A stretch of DNA of 64,000 nucleotides from Azophilus sp965247035 (GTDB lineage: Bacteria; Pseudomonadota; Gammaproteobacteria; Pseudomonadales; Azotimanducaceae), in the NCBI GenBank assembly GCA_965247035.1, contig CBDFGJ010000003.1, forward strand, positions 248,001 through 312,000, written 5' to 3'. Below, in pieces: positions 8,610 to 15,975 of the stretch (position 1 is the stretch's first letter; every line of letters starts with the position of its first letter). The notes under the pieces are model-generated. The model did not search any database. It saw only the letters and a list, made by a program, of their open reading frames with translations, and was not told the origin of the DNA. The translations under genes were made by a program, and so were the position numbers.

Positions 8610-9503
8610 ATGAACCGTCTTGACGGCAAGCGGGTAGTTATTACGGGGTCTTCCCGCGGGCTTGGCCGTGCCTTCGCCATCGCCGCCGCCGCCGAAGGCG
8701 CTGCTGTGGTCATCAACGGCACCAACAGCTCCGCTCTTGAAGAAGTGGAGCAAACCATCAAGGCCGCTAACGGCCAAGTGGTCTCGGTGGCCGGCTCGGT
8801 GGCGGCGCCGGAAGTGGTCAAACGGCTTGTGGGTGCCTGCATTGAGCACTTCGGCGGCATTGACCTTATGGTCAACAACGCCGGCATCGTTCGTGACCGC
8901 ACCTTGCTGAAAATGACCGTGGCTGATTGGGACGAGGTCATCAAGGTGCATTTGCGGGGGGCCTTTCTCTGCACCCAGCAAGCGGCATTGGCCATGCGTG
9001 ACGGCGGCGGTGGCCACATCATTCAGGTGGTCTCCGCTTCCGGGTTATCCGGCGGGTTCGGCCAAGGCAACTATGCAGCCGCCAAGGCGGGTATGCTTGG
9101 ATTGATGCGCACTTCATTGCTGGAGTTTGGCCGTTACGGCATCCGCAGCAACGCGCTCTGGCCCATTGGACAGACCGACATGACCGAAGTGGTGTTCGCC
9201 CGGGCGCGGGCGGCGGCGGAGCGGCGCGGCGAAGCGGTGCCGGAGCCGGTCGCCTTGGGCTTTGGCAAGCCAGCGGAAGTGGCCGCCGGCCTAATCTGGC
9301 TGGCGAGCCCTGGTGCGGATCACTTCAATGGCCAGATTCTCACGTTCAACGGCCGCAAGACCGGGCTTTGGACCCATCCGGCGGAAAGGCACGTCGCGTT
9401 CCGCGACCAGCCATGGAGCGCCGACGATCTCGACGCCTACTTTCGGGATGTAGAGCCGCAGCCGGTCAATGCTCCCATGCGAACCCCCCAGCAAGGGCAG
9501 TGA
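8610..9503 (+). CDS. Short-chain dehydrogenase/reductase
   Basis: A 297-residue SDR. The cofactor motif is TGSSRGLGRAF (residues 11-21), followed by NNAGIVRDRTLLKM, a serine at VVSASG and the catalytic YAAAKAG. The NNAGIVRDRTLLKM stretch is like that of 3-hydroxyacyl-CoA dehydrogenase and 3-oxoacyl reductase relatives. It would oxidise or reduce a hydroxy/keto substrate with NAD(P)H. A 35-residue tail beyond the usual end (after FNGRKTGLW) is longer than in classical 250-residue SDRs. The gene stands alone between IS debris and convergent aroA. Confidence 0.85.
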   Translation: MNRLDGKRVVITGSSRGLGRAFAIAAAAEGAAVVINGTNSSALEEVEQTIKAANGQVVSVAGSVAAPEVVKRLVGACIEHFGGIDLMVNNAGIVRDRTLLKMTVADWDEVIKVHLRGAFLCTQQAALAMRDGGGGHIIQVVSASGLSGGFGQGNYAAAKAGMLGLMRTSLLEFGRYGIRSNALWPIGQTDMTEVVFARARAAAERRGEAVPEPVALGFGKPAEVAAGLIWLASPGADHFNGQILTFNGRKTGLWTHPAERHVAFRDQPWSADDLDAYFRDVEPQPVNAPMRTPQQGQ

Positions 9504-9548
9504 ATTGCCCGATCGAATGAGTTCAGCAGAGGCCCAACGCCCGGGTGG

Positions 9549-10922
9549 CTACGCCTCAATTAGGGAGGTGAACTTTTCAAAGTAATCGGGAAAGGTCTTG
9601 GTCACGCAACCTGGATCGTTGATGGTGATTGGGCTGCCTCCAAGGGCGGCTAGGGAGAAGCACATCGCCATGCGGTGGTCGCCGTAGGTGTCTATGGTGG
9701 CTGGCCTGATCCGTTCCGGCGGGTCTATGGCCAAGTAGTCAGCGCCTTCCTCCACGGTAGCGCCGAGCTTACGCAATTCCCGAGCCACGGCGTCCAAACG
9801 GTCCGTCTCCTTGATGCGCCAATTGGCGATGTTGTTGATGCGGGTTCTGCCTTGGGCGAAGAGCGCCAACACGGCAACGGTCATCGCCGCATCGGGAATG
9901 TGGTTCAAATCTCCTACAAAGCCCAACAAACGCCGCCCTGGCCGCACGGTGATGCTGGTCGCCTCCTTGCTAACATGAGCGCCCATGGCCGCAAGCACAT
10001 CCGCGAAAGCGACATCTCCCTGAGCGCTGTCGCTGCCCACGCCAAGCACACGCACGCCCTGTCCCGCTATGGCACCGGCAGCCAGGAAGTAGGTTGCTGA
10101 AGAGGCATCCCCCTCCACCAAGCAGTCGCCGGGGGAACGGTAGCCACCGTTTGGCACCTCAAAACGTTCATAGCCATCGCCGTGAACCTCGGCCCCGAAC
10201 CTGGCCATTAACCTCAAGGTGAGGTCGATGTACGGCTTTGAAACCAGTTCACCGGTGACGCGGATGCGCACCGGCGCTCGGGCTAGGGGGGCGGCGAGCA
10301 GGAGAGCGGTGAGGAATTGACTGGACTGGTCACCATCGATCTCGACTTCACCGCCGTTAAGCCCGCGCCCGTGGATGTGGATTGGCGGATACCCCCCTGC
10401 CCCCAAGTAACGAATGTCTGCACCTAGCTTTTGCAGCGCTTCAACCAAGTGCCCCATGGGGCGTTCGCGCATACGGGGTTCGCCGTAGAGCACAAATTCG
10501 CCGTTGCCCAAGGTCAATGCCGCCGTCAATGGGCGGATCACCGTGCCGGCCAAGCCCATATTCAGTTTCAGTATAGACGGCATGCCGTCCCGAACGATTG
10601 GCCCGCCGACGCCACCCACCACCCAAGCGTCGCCTTCCTTCGCCATTTCCACACCCAATTTCCCAAGGGCGTGACGCATGATCCGCGTGTCGTCACTCTC
10701 AAGCAGGTTGAGGATGCGGGTGGTGCCCTGCGCTTGGGCTGCCAGCAACAGTATGCGGTTGGAGATGCTCTTTGAGCCGGGCAGGCGCACGTCCCCAGAC
10801 AACGCCTTCACCGGCTGAAGGGTCAGCGTGTCCTGAAGGGGCGGCGTGTCGTGAAGGGCTAGCCCATCGTGAACGGTCAGCTTCCTAAGGAACCGCGTGT
10901 CCTGACGGGTCGGCTTGTCCAT
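9549..10922 (-). CDS. aroA: 3-phosphoshikimate 1-carboxyvinyltransferase (EPSP synthase)
   Basis: The 457-residue enzyme makes EPSP from shikimate-3-phosphate and PEP in aromatic amino acid synthesis. The class I motifs are present: LPGSKSISNR, GEPRMRERPMGHLV, SSQFLTALLLAAPL, NHIPDAAMT, IKETDRL, GDHRMAM and KTFPDYF. Two oddities stand out. First, the usually invariant asparagine of GNAGTAMRP is leucine here (GLAGTVIRP, residue 124). Second, 28 extra N-terminal residues are encoded by a loose repeat of CCTTCAGGACACG-like units; ATG 10922 is the only good start, since no alternative lies before the conserved TLTLQPV. The enzyme looks otherwise intact. It is transcribed towards the SDR gene. Confidence 0.93.
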   Translation of the reverse strand: MDKPTRQDTRFLRKLTVHDGLALHDTPPLQDTLTLQPVKALSGDVRLPGSKSISNRILLLAAQAQGTTRILNLLESDDTRIMRHALGKLGVEMAKEGDAWVVGGVGGPIVRDGMPSILKLNMGLAGTVIRPLTAALTLGNGEFVLYGEPRMRERPMGHLVEALQKLGADIRYLGAGGYPPIHIHGRGLNGGEVEIDGDQSSQFLTALLLAAPLARAPVRIRVTGELVSKPYIDLTLRLMARFGAEVHGDGYERFEVPNGGYRSPGDCLVEGDASSATYFLAAGAIAGQGVRVLGVGSDSAQGDVAFADVLAAMGAHVSKEATSITVRPGRRLLGFVGDLNHIPDAAMTVAVLALFAQGRTRINNIANWRIKETDRLDAVARELRKLGATVEEGADYLAIDPPERIRPATIDTYGDHRMAMCFSLAALGGSPITINDPGCVTKTFPDYFEKFTSLIEA

Positions 10923-10954
10923 GCAGGCATTGTCCGGCTAGGCGAGCAGAATTG

Positions 10955-11422
10955 TCAACGCGGATGATCTGGCGGCCCCCTTAAAGGACGCGGCCCCCGA
11001 GCGTGCCTTTGCATGGCCCGTGCCGCGCGCCGACGCTCGTCCGGAGTCATTGAATTCATCAAGTCAACAAGGCTGGCATGGGCTTTTTCTTGGCTGGTCT
11101 GAAGCTCGGTGCGAAAGCGCAACAGCGCACCCTCCAGCGCTGCCCGGTCAAACTGCTCGCGACCCGCCGCCACGGCGACGGCCCGTTGGGTTTGGCGCAG
11201 ATGCTTCCAACTGCCGTCAAGATTGCGGCGCAGTTCGGCGCGGAATTCCGCTCGCCGCTCACGAGGCAAGGCACCCAATGGAAACCTGAAGGTGCGGCTA
11301 TGGTCCGCTGCCGGCCACCACTGGCTGCCGCCGTATACCTTGCCCGCGATAAAGCCCGCCAGAATCAAGTTGCCCGCCAAGGATACGATCAATGCCAACA
11401 TCAGCCAACGGTTTCTATTCAT
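10955..11422 (-). CDS. Periplasmic metal-sensor-like protein (CnrX/ZraP type)
   Basis: The 155-residue product has one N-terminal membrane segment (about residues 7-25) and then an alpha-helical region rich in arginine, glutamate and alanine, with LPRERRAEFRAEL, DRAALEGALLRFRTELQTSQ and MTPDERRRAARAM. This is the layout of the heavy-metal-resistance/CnrX-ZraP family, which senses or buffers metals or misfolded proteins in the periplasm. It overlaps the anti-sigma-like gene by eight bases and is last in the ECF circuit. It lacks the histidine- and methionine-rich stretches of known metal binders, so the signal is unknown. Confidence 0.65.
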   Translation of the reverse strand: MNRNRWLMLALIVSLAGNLILAGFIAGKVYGGSQWWPAADHSRTFRFPLGALPRERRAEFRAELRRNLDGSWKHLRQTQRAVAVAAGREQFDRAALEGALLRFRTELQTSQEKAHASLVDLMNSMTPDERRRAARAMQRHARGPRPLRGPPDHPR

Positions 11423-11780
11423 TCAGCAATTCTCCATGAGCCTGATCCGTCAAGGGAATTTCCAGATCTTCCAAAAACGCATAGGTCAGCACCTGGTCAT
11501 AGAACGCATTCTGCTGTTGCACATCAACGCCCAAACCGAATGAAAAACCCAATGCCAGAGACATGATCGCCGCGGCAATGGGGCGCCACAGAAGGAATGC
11601 CGAAGCAACCGGCAGCAGCCAATCCAGGAACTGCTGCAAGGGATTCGGCGGTGGCACGCTAGAGAGAATGCGCGCCCTAAGCGCGGGCGGCGCGGCATGG
11701 CGTTCGCCTAGCAGTTGATTAAGCCGCCGGGAAAAGGCATCCCCTTCACCTGCTTGGTCGCTTTCAGGCTCATTGGACAT
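11415..11780 (-). CDS. Anti-sigma-factor-like single-pass membrane protein
   Basis: From ATG 11780 the protein has 121 residues: a cytoplasmic acidic N-terminal part (about 60 residues, NEPESDQAGEGDAF then FSRRLNQLLGERHAAPPALRARIL), a hydrophobic stretch around FLDWLLPVASAFLLW and AAAIMSLALGFSFGLG, and a short outer tail. This resembles small anti-sigma proteins of the CnrY or metal-responsive ECF type, which hold the sigma factor at the membrane until the periplasmic partner signals. The link is by context: it lies between the sensor-like gene and the sigma factor gene. A longer frame to 11852 exists, but its extra residues look non-coding and run into a repeat. Confidence 0.6.
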   Translation of the reverse strand: MSNEPESDQAGEGDAFSRRLNQLLGERHAAPPALRARILSSVPPPNPLQQFLDWLLPVASAFLLWRPIAAAIMSLALGFSFGLGVDVQQQNAFYDQVLTYAFLEDLEIPLTDQAHGELLNE

Positions 11781-11854
11781 AAGCGTTCTTCTGTTCGGGT
11801 TGAGCCACCCACGGCGGCAAACCACCTCGCTGTCGCGCAAGCAATAGAACAAGT

Positions 11855-11945
11855 TTAGGGGCGGTCCAATCCGAGCAGCCGCGCACCGGCAGCCCGCGCC
11901 CCAAGCCCACCCGGAACCCGGTGAACCCCGTCACTATCAGCTCTG
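11855..11945 (+). repeat. Partial copy of the ~100-bp palindromic element
   Basis: GGTCCAATCCGAG followed by CACCGGCAGCCCGCGCCCC and AAGCCCA matches the arms of the palindromic element inside greB (13589-13687) and upstream of the thiolase (51907-52011). Only one arm and flank are clear here. It lies immediately upstream of the anti-sigma-like gene. Confidence 0.5.
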
Positions 11946-12002
11946 CTTGGTTTGAAGATCGTGCCATGAAAGGCGTCGCCCCGTTAGCCTGTTCGTTCGC
12001 TT

Positions 12003-12145
12003 GGAAAACCTCTGAAATGTTCGCAGGTTTTGGCAGTGCAACAGCACCAATTTTTTTGGATGACGTGTAAGCCATTGAAAATAGCTAGTAAACAATTCCT
12101 GACGCCATGCGATGGCTAATCCTTGGAAGTTGATCAGAGGTTCCC
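12003..12145 (+). repeat. MITE copy B (complete), between anti-sigma and sigma genes
   Basis: A full-length element of about 143 bp, with left end GGAAAACCTCTGAAATG and right end GATCAGAGGTTCCC next to CTAG. Interior landmarks are CGCAGGTTTT, GATGACGTGTAAGCCATTG and GCCATGCGATGGCTAATCC. The terminal inverted repeat is about 12 bp (GGGAACCTCTGA). The right end lies inside the sigma-factor reading frame and supplies its last codons and stop. Confidence 0.85.
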
Positions 12146-12691
12146 TAGGCTGGACCCGGGCTCAGCCAGCATGGACTTTAGCTGCCGTCTTGCCCGGCTA
12201 AGCAAAGACTCCACAGCGCGCACGCTGACGCCAAGCACCTCTGCCACATCCGGGTTGGACAGCCCTTGCTGATGGCGCAGCAAAACCGCGCTGCGTTGAT
12301 TGGCCGACAAAGCGTTCAATGCCTGAGCCAACCTTTTCTGCTCCTGCGCCCAATGCTGCAACGTTTCCGGGCCAGGGTCTTGCGCTACTGGCTCGAAGTC
12401 AAGGGTTTGCCCGTCGCGTCCTGGCTTACGCAAGAGGTCCACCGCCGCATTATGGGCGATGCGGTGCAGCCAAGTGGCCACACGCACCCGGCCGGGGCGA
12501 AAGCTGCCCGCCTTCAGCCACAACCGCAGAAAGGTCTCTTGGGCCAAGTCTTCAGCGTCAGCCGGAACACCAGTCAAACGGACCAAGTAGTGATGGATGG
12601 AATCCAAGTGACGGGCGAGCAGGCACTCAAATGCTTGCACGTCACCAGTGGCAACTTGCCGCACAAGTTCCTCGTCACTGACCGCAGACAA
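12134..12691 (-). CDS. RNA polymerase ECF-type sigma factor
   Basis: A 185-residue sigma-70-family protein with two regions only. Region 2 runs from about residue 20 to 90 (DAEDLAQETFLRLWLKAGSF and TWLHRIAHNAAVDLLRK), and region 4 from about 118 to 172 (LSANQRSAVLLRHQQGLSN, PDVAEVLGVSVRAVESLLSRARRQLK). It should direct RNA polymerase to a small regulon under control of the membrane proteins encoded downstream. The final codons read S-L-G-N-L-stop and come from the CTAG target and end of MITE copy B, so the original C-terminus was replaced. It follows the EF-hand gene by 12 bases. Confidence 0.9.
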   Translation of the reverse strand: MSAVSDEELVRQVATGDVQAFECLLARHLDSIHHYLVRLTGVPADAEDLAQETFLRLWLKAGSFRPGRVRVATWLHRIAHNAAVDLLRKPGRDGQTLDFEPVAQDPGPETLQHWAQEQKRLAQALNALSANQRSAVLLRHQQGLSNPDVAEVLGVSVRAVESLLSRARRQLKSMLAEPGSSLGNL

Positions 12692-12703
12692 TACCGGCGC
12701 AAC

Positions 12704-13273
12704 TCAGCGGCGCCGGTGCCCGTCTCGACCGGCGAACAACTCATCCCGGTCAAGTTGCCCGTCACCATTGGCGTCAAGCGCCCTCAGCTGCTCCAATCGA
12801 GCGCTGAATTCGACCATCGTGAGAACACCGTCCTGGTTCAGGTCAAGCTGGGCGAACATTTGCTCGCGCACGGGTTGCATGGCCTGCTCGCCCCGGCACC
12901 AGTTGCCCTGGCGGCGCTTCTCTACATGCGCCGAGAATTCCTCCGGAGAAATCGAGCCGTTGCCGTCATGGTCAAACTTGTTAAACACCGTGCCGCTGTC
13001 TTGGTTGCGCTGCCCGCCATTGGCGCGGCGGCAAAAGGCACGGCGTCGCACAGCCCGGGCCAGCGGGCCGCTGAAGGCAGCCGGCTTGCGCACATCAGCC
13101 GTGTTCCATTCCGCTGGCAATATGAGCCCATCGCCATCGGCATCGATGGTGGCGAAGCCTGCCGCCAGTTTGGTTTCAACCTCCGCCAAAGAGAGGGGCA
13201 GCCGTTGTTCGTGGGCTTGAACGGCAAAACCGATCATCAACAAGGCGCAGCCAAGACCTAGTGAATTTTTCAT
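12704..13273 (-). CDS. Secreted EF-hand calcium-binding protein
   Basis: From ATG 13273 the 189-residue product has a signal peptide (MKNSLGLGCALLMIGFAVQA, cleaved before HEQ). Four EF-hand loops follow: DADGDGLILPAE, DHDGNGSISPEE, DLNQDGVLTMVE and DANGDGQLDRDE, each with the acidic positions needed for calcium. It would act in the periplasm. It is the first gene of the ECF sigma circuit, so calcium or envelope state may be part of the signal (inference). The open frame runs further upstream through a 45-bp duplicated leader that repeats the start codon and the KNSL residues, so two alternative starts exist. Confidence 0.85.
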   Translation of the reverse strand: MKNSLGLGCALLMIGFAVQAHEQRLPLSLAEVETKLAAGFATIDADGDGLILPAEWNTADVRKPAAFSGPLARAVRRRAFCRRANGGQRNQDSGTVFNKFDHDGNGSISPEEFSAHVEKRRQGNWCRGEQAMQPVREQMFAQLDLNQDGVLTMVEFSARLEQLRALDANGDGQLDRDELFAGRDGHRRR

Positions 13274-13350
13274 GTGGTGTTTCCTAGTTTGCAGACACCA
13301 GCTTAGTGAATTTTTCATGTGGTGTTTCCTAGTTTGCAGACACCAGCTTA
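13261..13350 (-). repeat. Perfect 45-bp tandem duplication over the EF-hand gene start
   Basis: Positions 13261-13305 and 13306-13350 are identical. Each unit carries the 5' end of the EF-hand gene, including its ATG, first codons and upstream leader (read on the minus strand, AGGAAACACCACATG). The perfect identity implies a recent event. The outer unit gives a second in-frame ATG 45 bp upstream, which would put 15 residues in front of the signal peptide. Confidence 0.95.
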
Positions 13351-14034
13351 TACGGAGGGCGTTGGTTTTTCCGTCGCGTAGCGAATGGCCACCAATCGCC
13401 AAGCCTCGTCTTTGACCCTGACCTCAATCCCCACTTGCTTGTTCAGCAAGGCGCGGGCCATGGGGGAGTCGATGCTGATGCCACCCGCCGCGGCGTCGGC
13501 TTCGTCCGGCCCAACCAAGCGAAATTGAAGGGTGCCCTCCGCTTGGTCCGGACCTCCAAGTTTGAAATCTCCGGGTCTTAAGTGGACAGGGCTTGGAGCG
13601 CGGGCTGCCGGCGCGTTAAGCTCGTGCCTGGGCCCATCCTCCGGCGCGGCAACAGGGCTGTGCGCGGACAGCCCGCGCCCCAAGCCCTCTCGGATTGGTT
13701 TGTGGCCTGCTGGCAGCAACGTCACCCAAGCGCCGAAGAAGACGCGGGTTTGGTCTGTTGGCGGCCGCTCCACTACGGTCAGTTCATCAAATCGGCGGGA
13801 CAGGTGGCGAATGCGGCGGTCAGTTTCGTGCAATTGCTTCTTGCCGTAGATGTACTCCGCATTCTCCGACCGGTCGCCCATGGCGGCGGCTTCCGTCACC
13901 TTTTGCACCAAGGCCGGCCTAGTGGACTGCCAAAGCTCCGCCAGTTCCGCTTGCAGGGCTTGATGGCCCTCTCGCGTAATGTAGGGCGAAGGACGAGCGG
14001 GCGTCAATGGAGACCCCTGTCTAAGAGCGGACAT
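13348..14034 (-). CDS. greB: Transcription elongation factor GreB with an in-frame insertion
   Basis: From ATG 14034 the protein has 228 residues. The N-terminal coiled coil holds YITREGHQALQAELAELW, ALVQKVTEAAAMGDRSENAEYIYGKK and DRRIRHLSRRFDEL; the C-terminal domain holds FRLVGPDEAD and ISIDSPMARALLNK. GreB rescues backtracked RNA polymerase by stimulating transcript cleavage; the acidic tip residues around GDRSENAEY are conserved. E. coli GreB is about 158 residues. Here about 55 extra residues lie between FFGAWVTL and LQFRLVG, encoded by a palindromic repeat (see 13589-13687) that keeps the frame. The insert falls in a loop at the start of the FKBP-like domain, so function may survive. 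Confidence 0.88.
   Translation of the reverse strand: MSALRQGSPLTPARPSPYITREGHQALQAELAELWQSTRPALVQKVTEAAAMGDRSENAEYIYGKKQLHETDRRIRHLSRRFDELTVVERPPTDQTRVFFGAWVTLLPAGHKPIREGLGRGLSAHSPVAAPEDGPRHELNAPAARAPSPVHLRPGDFKLGGPDQAEGTLQFRLVGPDEADAAAGGISIDSPMARALLNKQVGIEVRVKDEAWRLVAIRYATEKPTPSV
13589..13687 (+). repeat. ~99-bp palindromic element inside greB
   Basis: The left arm GGGCTTGGAGCGCGGGCTG and the right arm CAGCCCGCGCCCCAAGCCC form an imperfect inverted repeat of about 27 bp, with roughly 45 bp between. Related copies lie at 51907-52011 (whole, decayed) and about 11855-11945 (partial). The element reads through in the greB frame without a stop, like the Rickettsia palindromic elements in concept, though no sequence kinship to those is claimed. 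Confidence 0.75.
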
Positions 14035-14141
14035 GCCTTGACCATCCTTGGCAGGGCACCAGCTCGTATCGGCATCAATCAAGACCCGTGCGTAAGACCG
14101 GCCATGCGGCCCTGTTTTGGTTCTCGTCCGACTGACTCATC

Positions 14142-15137
14142 CTAGGCATCAAGCAGCGCCGACAAGGATTCATGCAGTGGTGGTCGAAGGACGCCGCGTT
14201 CCGTGATAACGCCCGTCACCAAGGCTGCCGGGGTGACGTCAAAAGCGGGATTGTACGCTGCTACTGCGGCGGCGTGGTTCTGTCGAACCTCATTTCCGTC
14301 CCGTTCTTCAATGGGCACTTGCCGCCCGCTGCCGGTATTCGGATCAAAGGTTGAAGACGGGCAAGCCACATAGAAGGGAACCTCAAAGTGGTCGGCGAGC
14401 ACGGCCAACGCAAGGGTGCCGATCTTGTTGACCACATCGCCATTGCGCGTGATTCGGTCCGCGCCGACAAGAATCAAATCGACTTTTCCCGCCGCCATCA
14501 GGCTCGCCGCGGCACTGTCGCAAATGAGCGTAAGGTCTATGCCGCCAGCCTTCAGTTCCCAGGCCGTCAGGCGGGCACCCTGAAACAGCGGGCGGGTTTC
14601 GTCTACGTAAACGTGGAAAGGAACGCCGTTCTCATGGGCTAAGTACAGCGGCGCGGTGGCGGTGCCGAGCGCGGAAGTTGCCATCGCACCCGCGTTGCAG
14701 TGGGTGAGCACATGGTGGCCGGGTTGAATCAAGCCGCGCCCATATTCCCCAATGGCGCGGCAGGCGGCGGCATCCTCCCGGTGTATGGCCTCGGCTTCGG
14801 CGGCAAGGGCCGCTGCGGTCGGCGCCAATGCGCCTCGGCGGCGCAGCCTGTCCACCGCCCAGCGCAGGTTAACCGCCGTTGGCCGAGCGGCGATCAGGGC
14901 ATCGCCTCCCTCACGCAACAAGGCCGGCAGGTCGTGGCAACGACGCGCCGCAACCGCCAGTGCGTAAGCGGCGGCAACGCCGATGGCTGGCGCCCCGCGT
15001 ACTGCGAGGCAAGCGATGGCGTCCACCGCGGCGGCAATGCTGTCAATCAACAAATACTCCACGGTATGGGGCAGCTTGCGCTGGTCCAGCAAGCGCAACT
15101 CGCCTTGCTGCCAGCGGATGGCGGGAGGCGTGTTCAT
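14142..15137 (-). CDS. mtnA: S-methyl-5-thioribose-1-phosphate isomerase
   Basis: A 331-residue member of the MtnA/eIF2B-alpha-like family. It opens with PPAIRWQQGELRLLDQRKLP and contains the family motifs AVRGAPAIGVAAAYALA, ILVGADRITRNGDVVNKIGT and the catalytic-site pattern THCNAGAMA (cysteine) with the aspartate in GADRIT. It converts methylthioribose-1-phosphate to the ribulose form in methionine salvage or, in the DHAP shunt, also the 5-deoxyribose analogue. The next minus-strand gene upstream is a class II aldolase, fitting the shunt in which an aldolase splits the ribulose-phosphate. No kinase or phosphorylase gene is in the window. Confidence 0.93.
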   Translation of the reverse strand: MNTPPAIRWQQGELRLLDQRKLPHTVEYLLIDSIAAAVDAIACLAVRGAPAIGVAAAYALAVAARRCHDLPALLREGGDALIAARPTAVNLRWAVDRLRRRGALAPTAAALAAEAEAIHREDAAACRAIGEYGRGLIQPGHHVLTHCNAGAMATSALGTATAPLYLAHENGVPFHVYVDETRPLFQGARLTAWELKAGGIDLTLICDSAAASLMAAGKVDLILVGADRITRNGDVVNKIGTLALAVLADHFEVPFYVACPSSTFDPNTGSGRQVPIEERDGNEVRQNHAAAVAAYNPAFDVTPAALVTGVITERGVLRPPLHESLSALLDA

Positions 15138-15222
15138 TCAGACATCAGGGTTCAAGTTGGTGCAGCCGCAACAGCACAGCCCTTTCCAGACGGCGGCGGG
15201 CTGTTCATGCGGGCATCGGGGT

Positions 15223-15855
15223 TCAAGGCTTGAGCGCCATGCCGAGCGCCAAGCAGTTGACTAGGGCGCCGCCGGCGTCCTCCGCGCTTTCGGCGCAAGC
15301 GAAGACTCCGTCCTCATGGCCCAAAGTGGCGAACACCACGGGCAGCACCGGCTTGGCGTTCAGCAGTGCGGCCACAGCCTGCGCCATGGGTGGCGACCCA
15401 TATTGCACGTCAGCATCTATTACCGGCAACCTTAGGGCCTGTGCGTTGCGCCAGATTTCTGGGCAGTGGCTGTGCATGACCCAGTTGATGCGAGTATCTG
15501 CGGCATAGGCCATGGCATGGGTGGGCGCTTCGGAAGAAGGCGGCTTCGCTCCCTCGGCCTGCACTGCGAAACCTTGCAAATCGCAGCTATTGACGCGGAT
15601 AAGATCGGCTGGCCCTGCGTCCGTCAAGCCGCTGGTCTGACTGGCGGTGATGATGAAGGCCCTAGGTGCCTGCGGGATGCGTCGGCTGATGTTGCCGTAA
15701 CCAAGGCCGCCATAGCGGCTTGGCGATTGCCCGATCAACCCAAGACGTCGAAGCAGGGTGCGCCAAGCGAGCAACGGCGCTGTGAGGCCATCATCCAAAT
15801 GCGATGGCGGTTTCAGTTCGCAGGCGTATTGAATGACGTCTTCAGTTGCGGCCAT
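15223..15855 (-). CDS. Class II aldolase/adducin family protein
   Basis: The 210-residue protein has the class II aldolase fold: GLGYGNISRR near residue 50 (substrate loop), the zinc-binding VMHSHCPE, and a third histidine in LGHEDGVFA. Enzymes of this family (fuculose aldolase, ribulose-phosphate epimerase, MtnB dehydratase) use a divalent metal to cleave or dehydrate sugar phosphates. Next to mtnA, the likely candidates are methylthioribulose-phosphate dehydratase (MtnB) or a DHAP-shunt aldolase; sequence alone does not decide. The expected catalytic acid (often Glu in the PSSE region, here PSSEAPTHAM) is present. Confidence 0.78.
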   Translation of the reverse strand: MAATEDVIQYACELKPPSHLDDGLTAPLLAWRTLLRRLGLIGQSPSRYGGLGYGNISRRIPQAPRAFIITASQTSGLTDAGPADLIRVNSCDLQGFAVQAEGAKPPSSEAPTHAMAYAADTRINWVMHSHCPEIWRNAQALRLPVIDADVQYGSPPMAQAVAALLNAKPVLPVVFATLGHEDGVFACAESAEDAGGALVNCLALGMALKP

Positions 15856-15879
15856 GGGTTAGAATCCGCATCGCGCCTA

Positions 15880-15945
15880 AAAATGTTTCACCTGTCTCTG
15901 AGTCATCACACTACCTTAAACGGAGCGCGCCTGATTGGTCCATGT
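15880..15945 (-). repeat. Inverted copy of the CCCGCTCCGTTTAA repeat
   Basis: On the minus strand this reads ATCAGGCGCGCTCCGTTTAA and then GGTAGTG, matching 7872-7895 and the tandem units at 52027 and 52222. It lies between the aldolase gene and the TauD-like gene, which are divergent, and may carry their promoters. Confidence 0.55.
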
Positions 15946-15975
15946 TGCCGATTGGGCTTGCACTGCCAATAGCTT

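Noticed and set aside
12266..13261. A 331-codon plus-strand frame over the sigma and EF-hand genes
   Set aside because: It is antisense to two recognisable genes and has no motif of its own.
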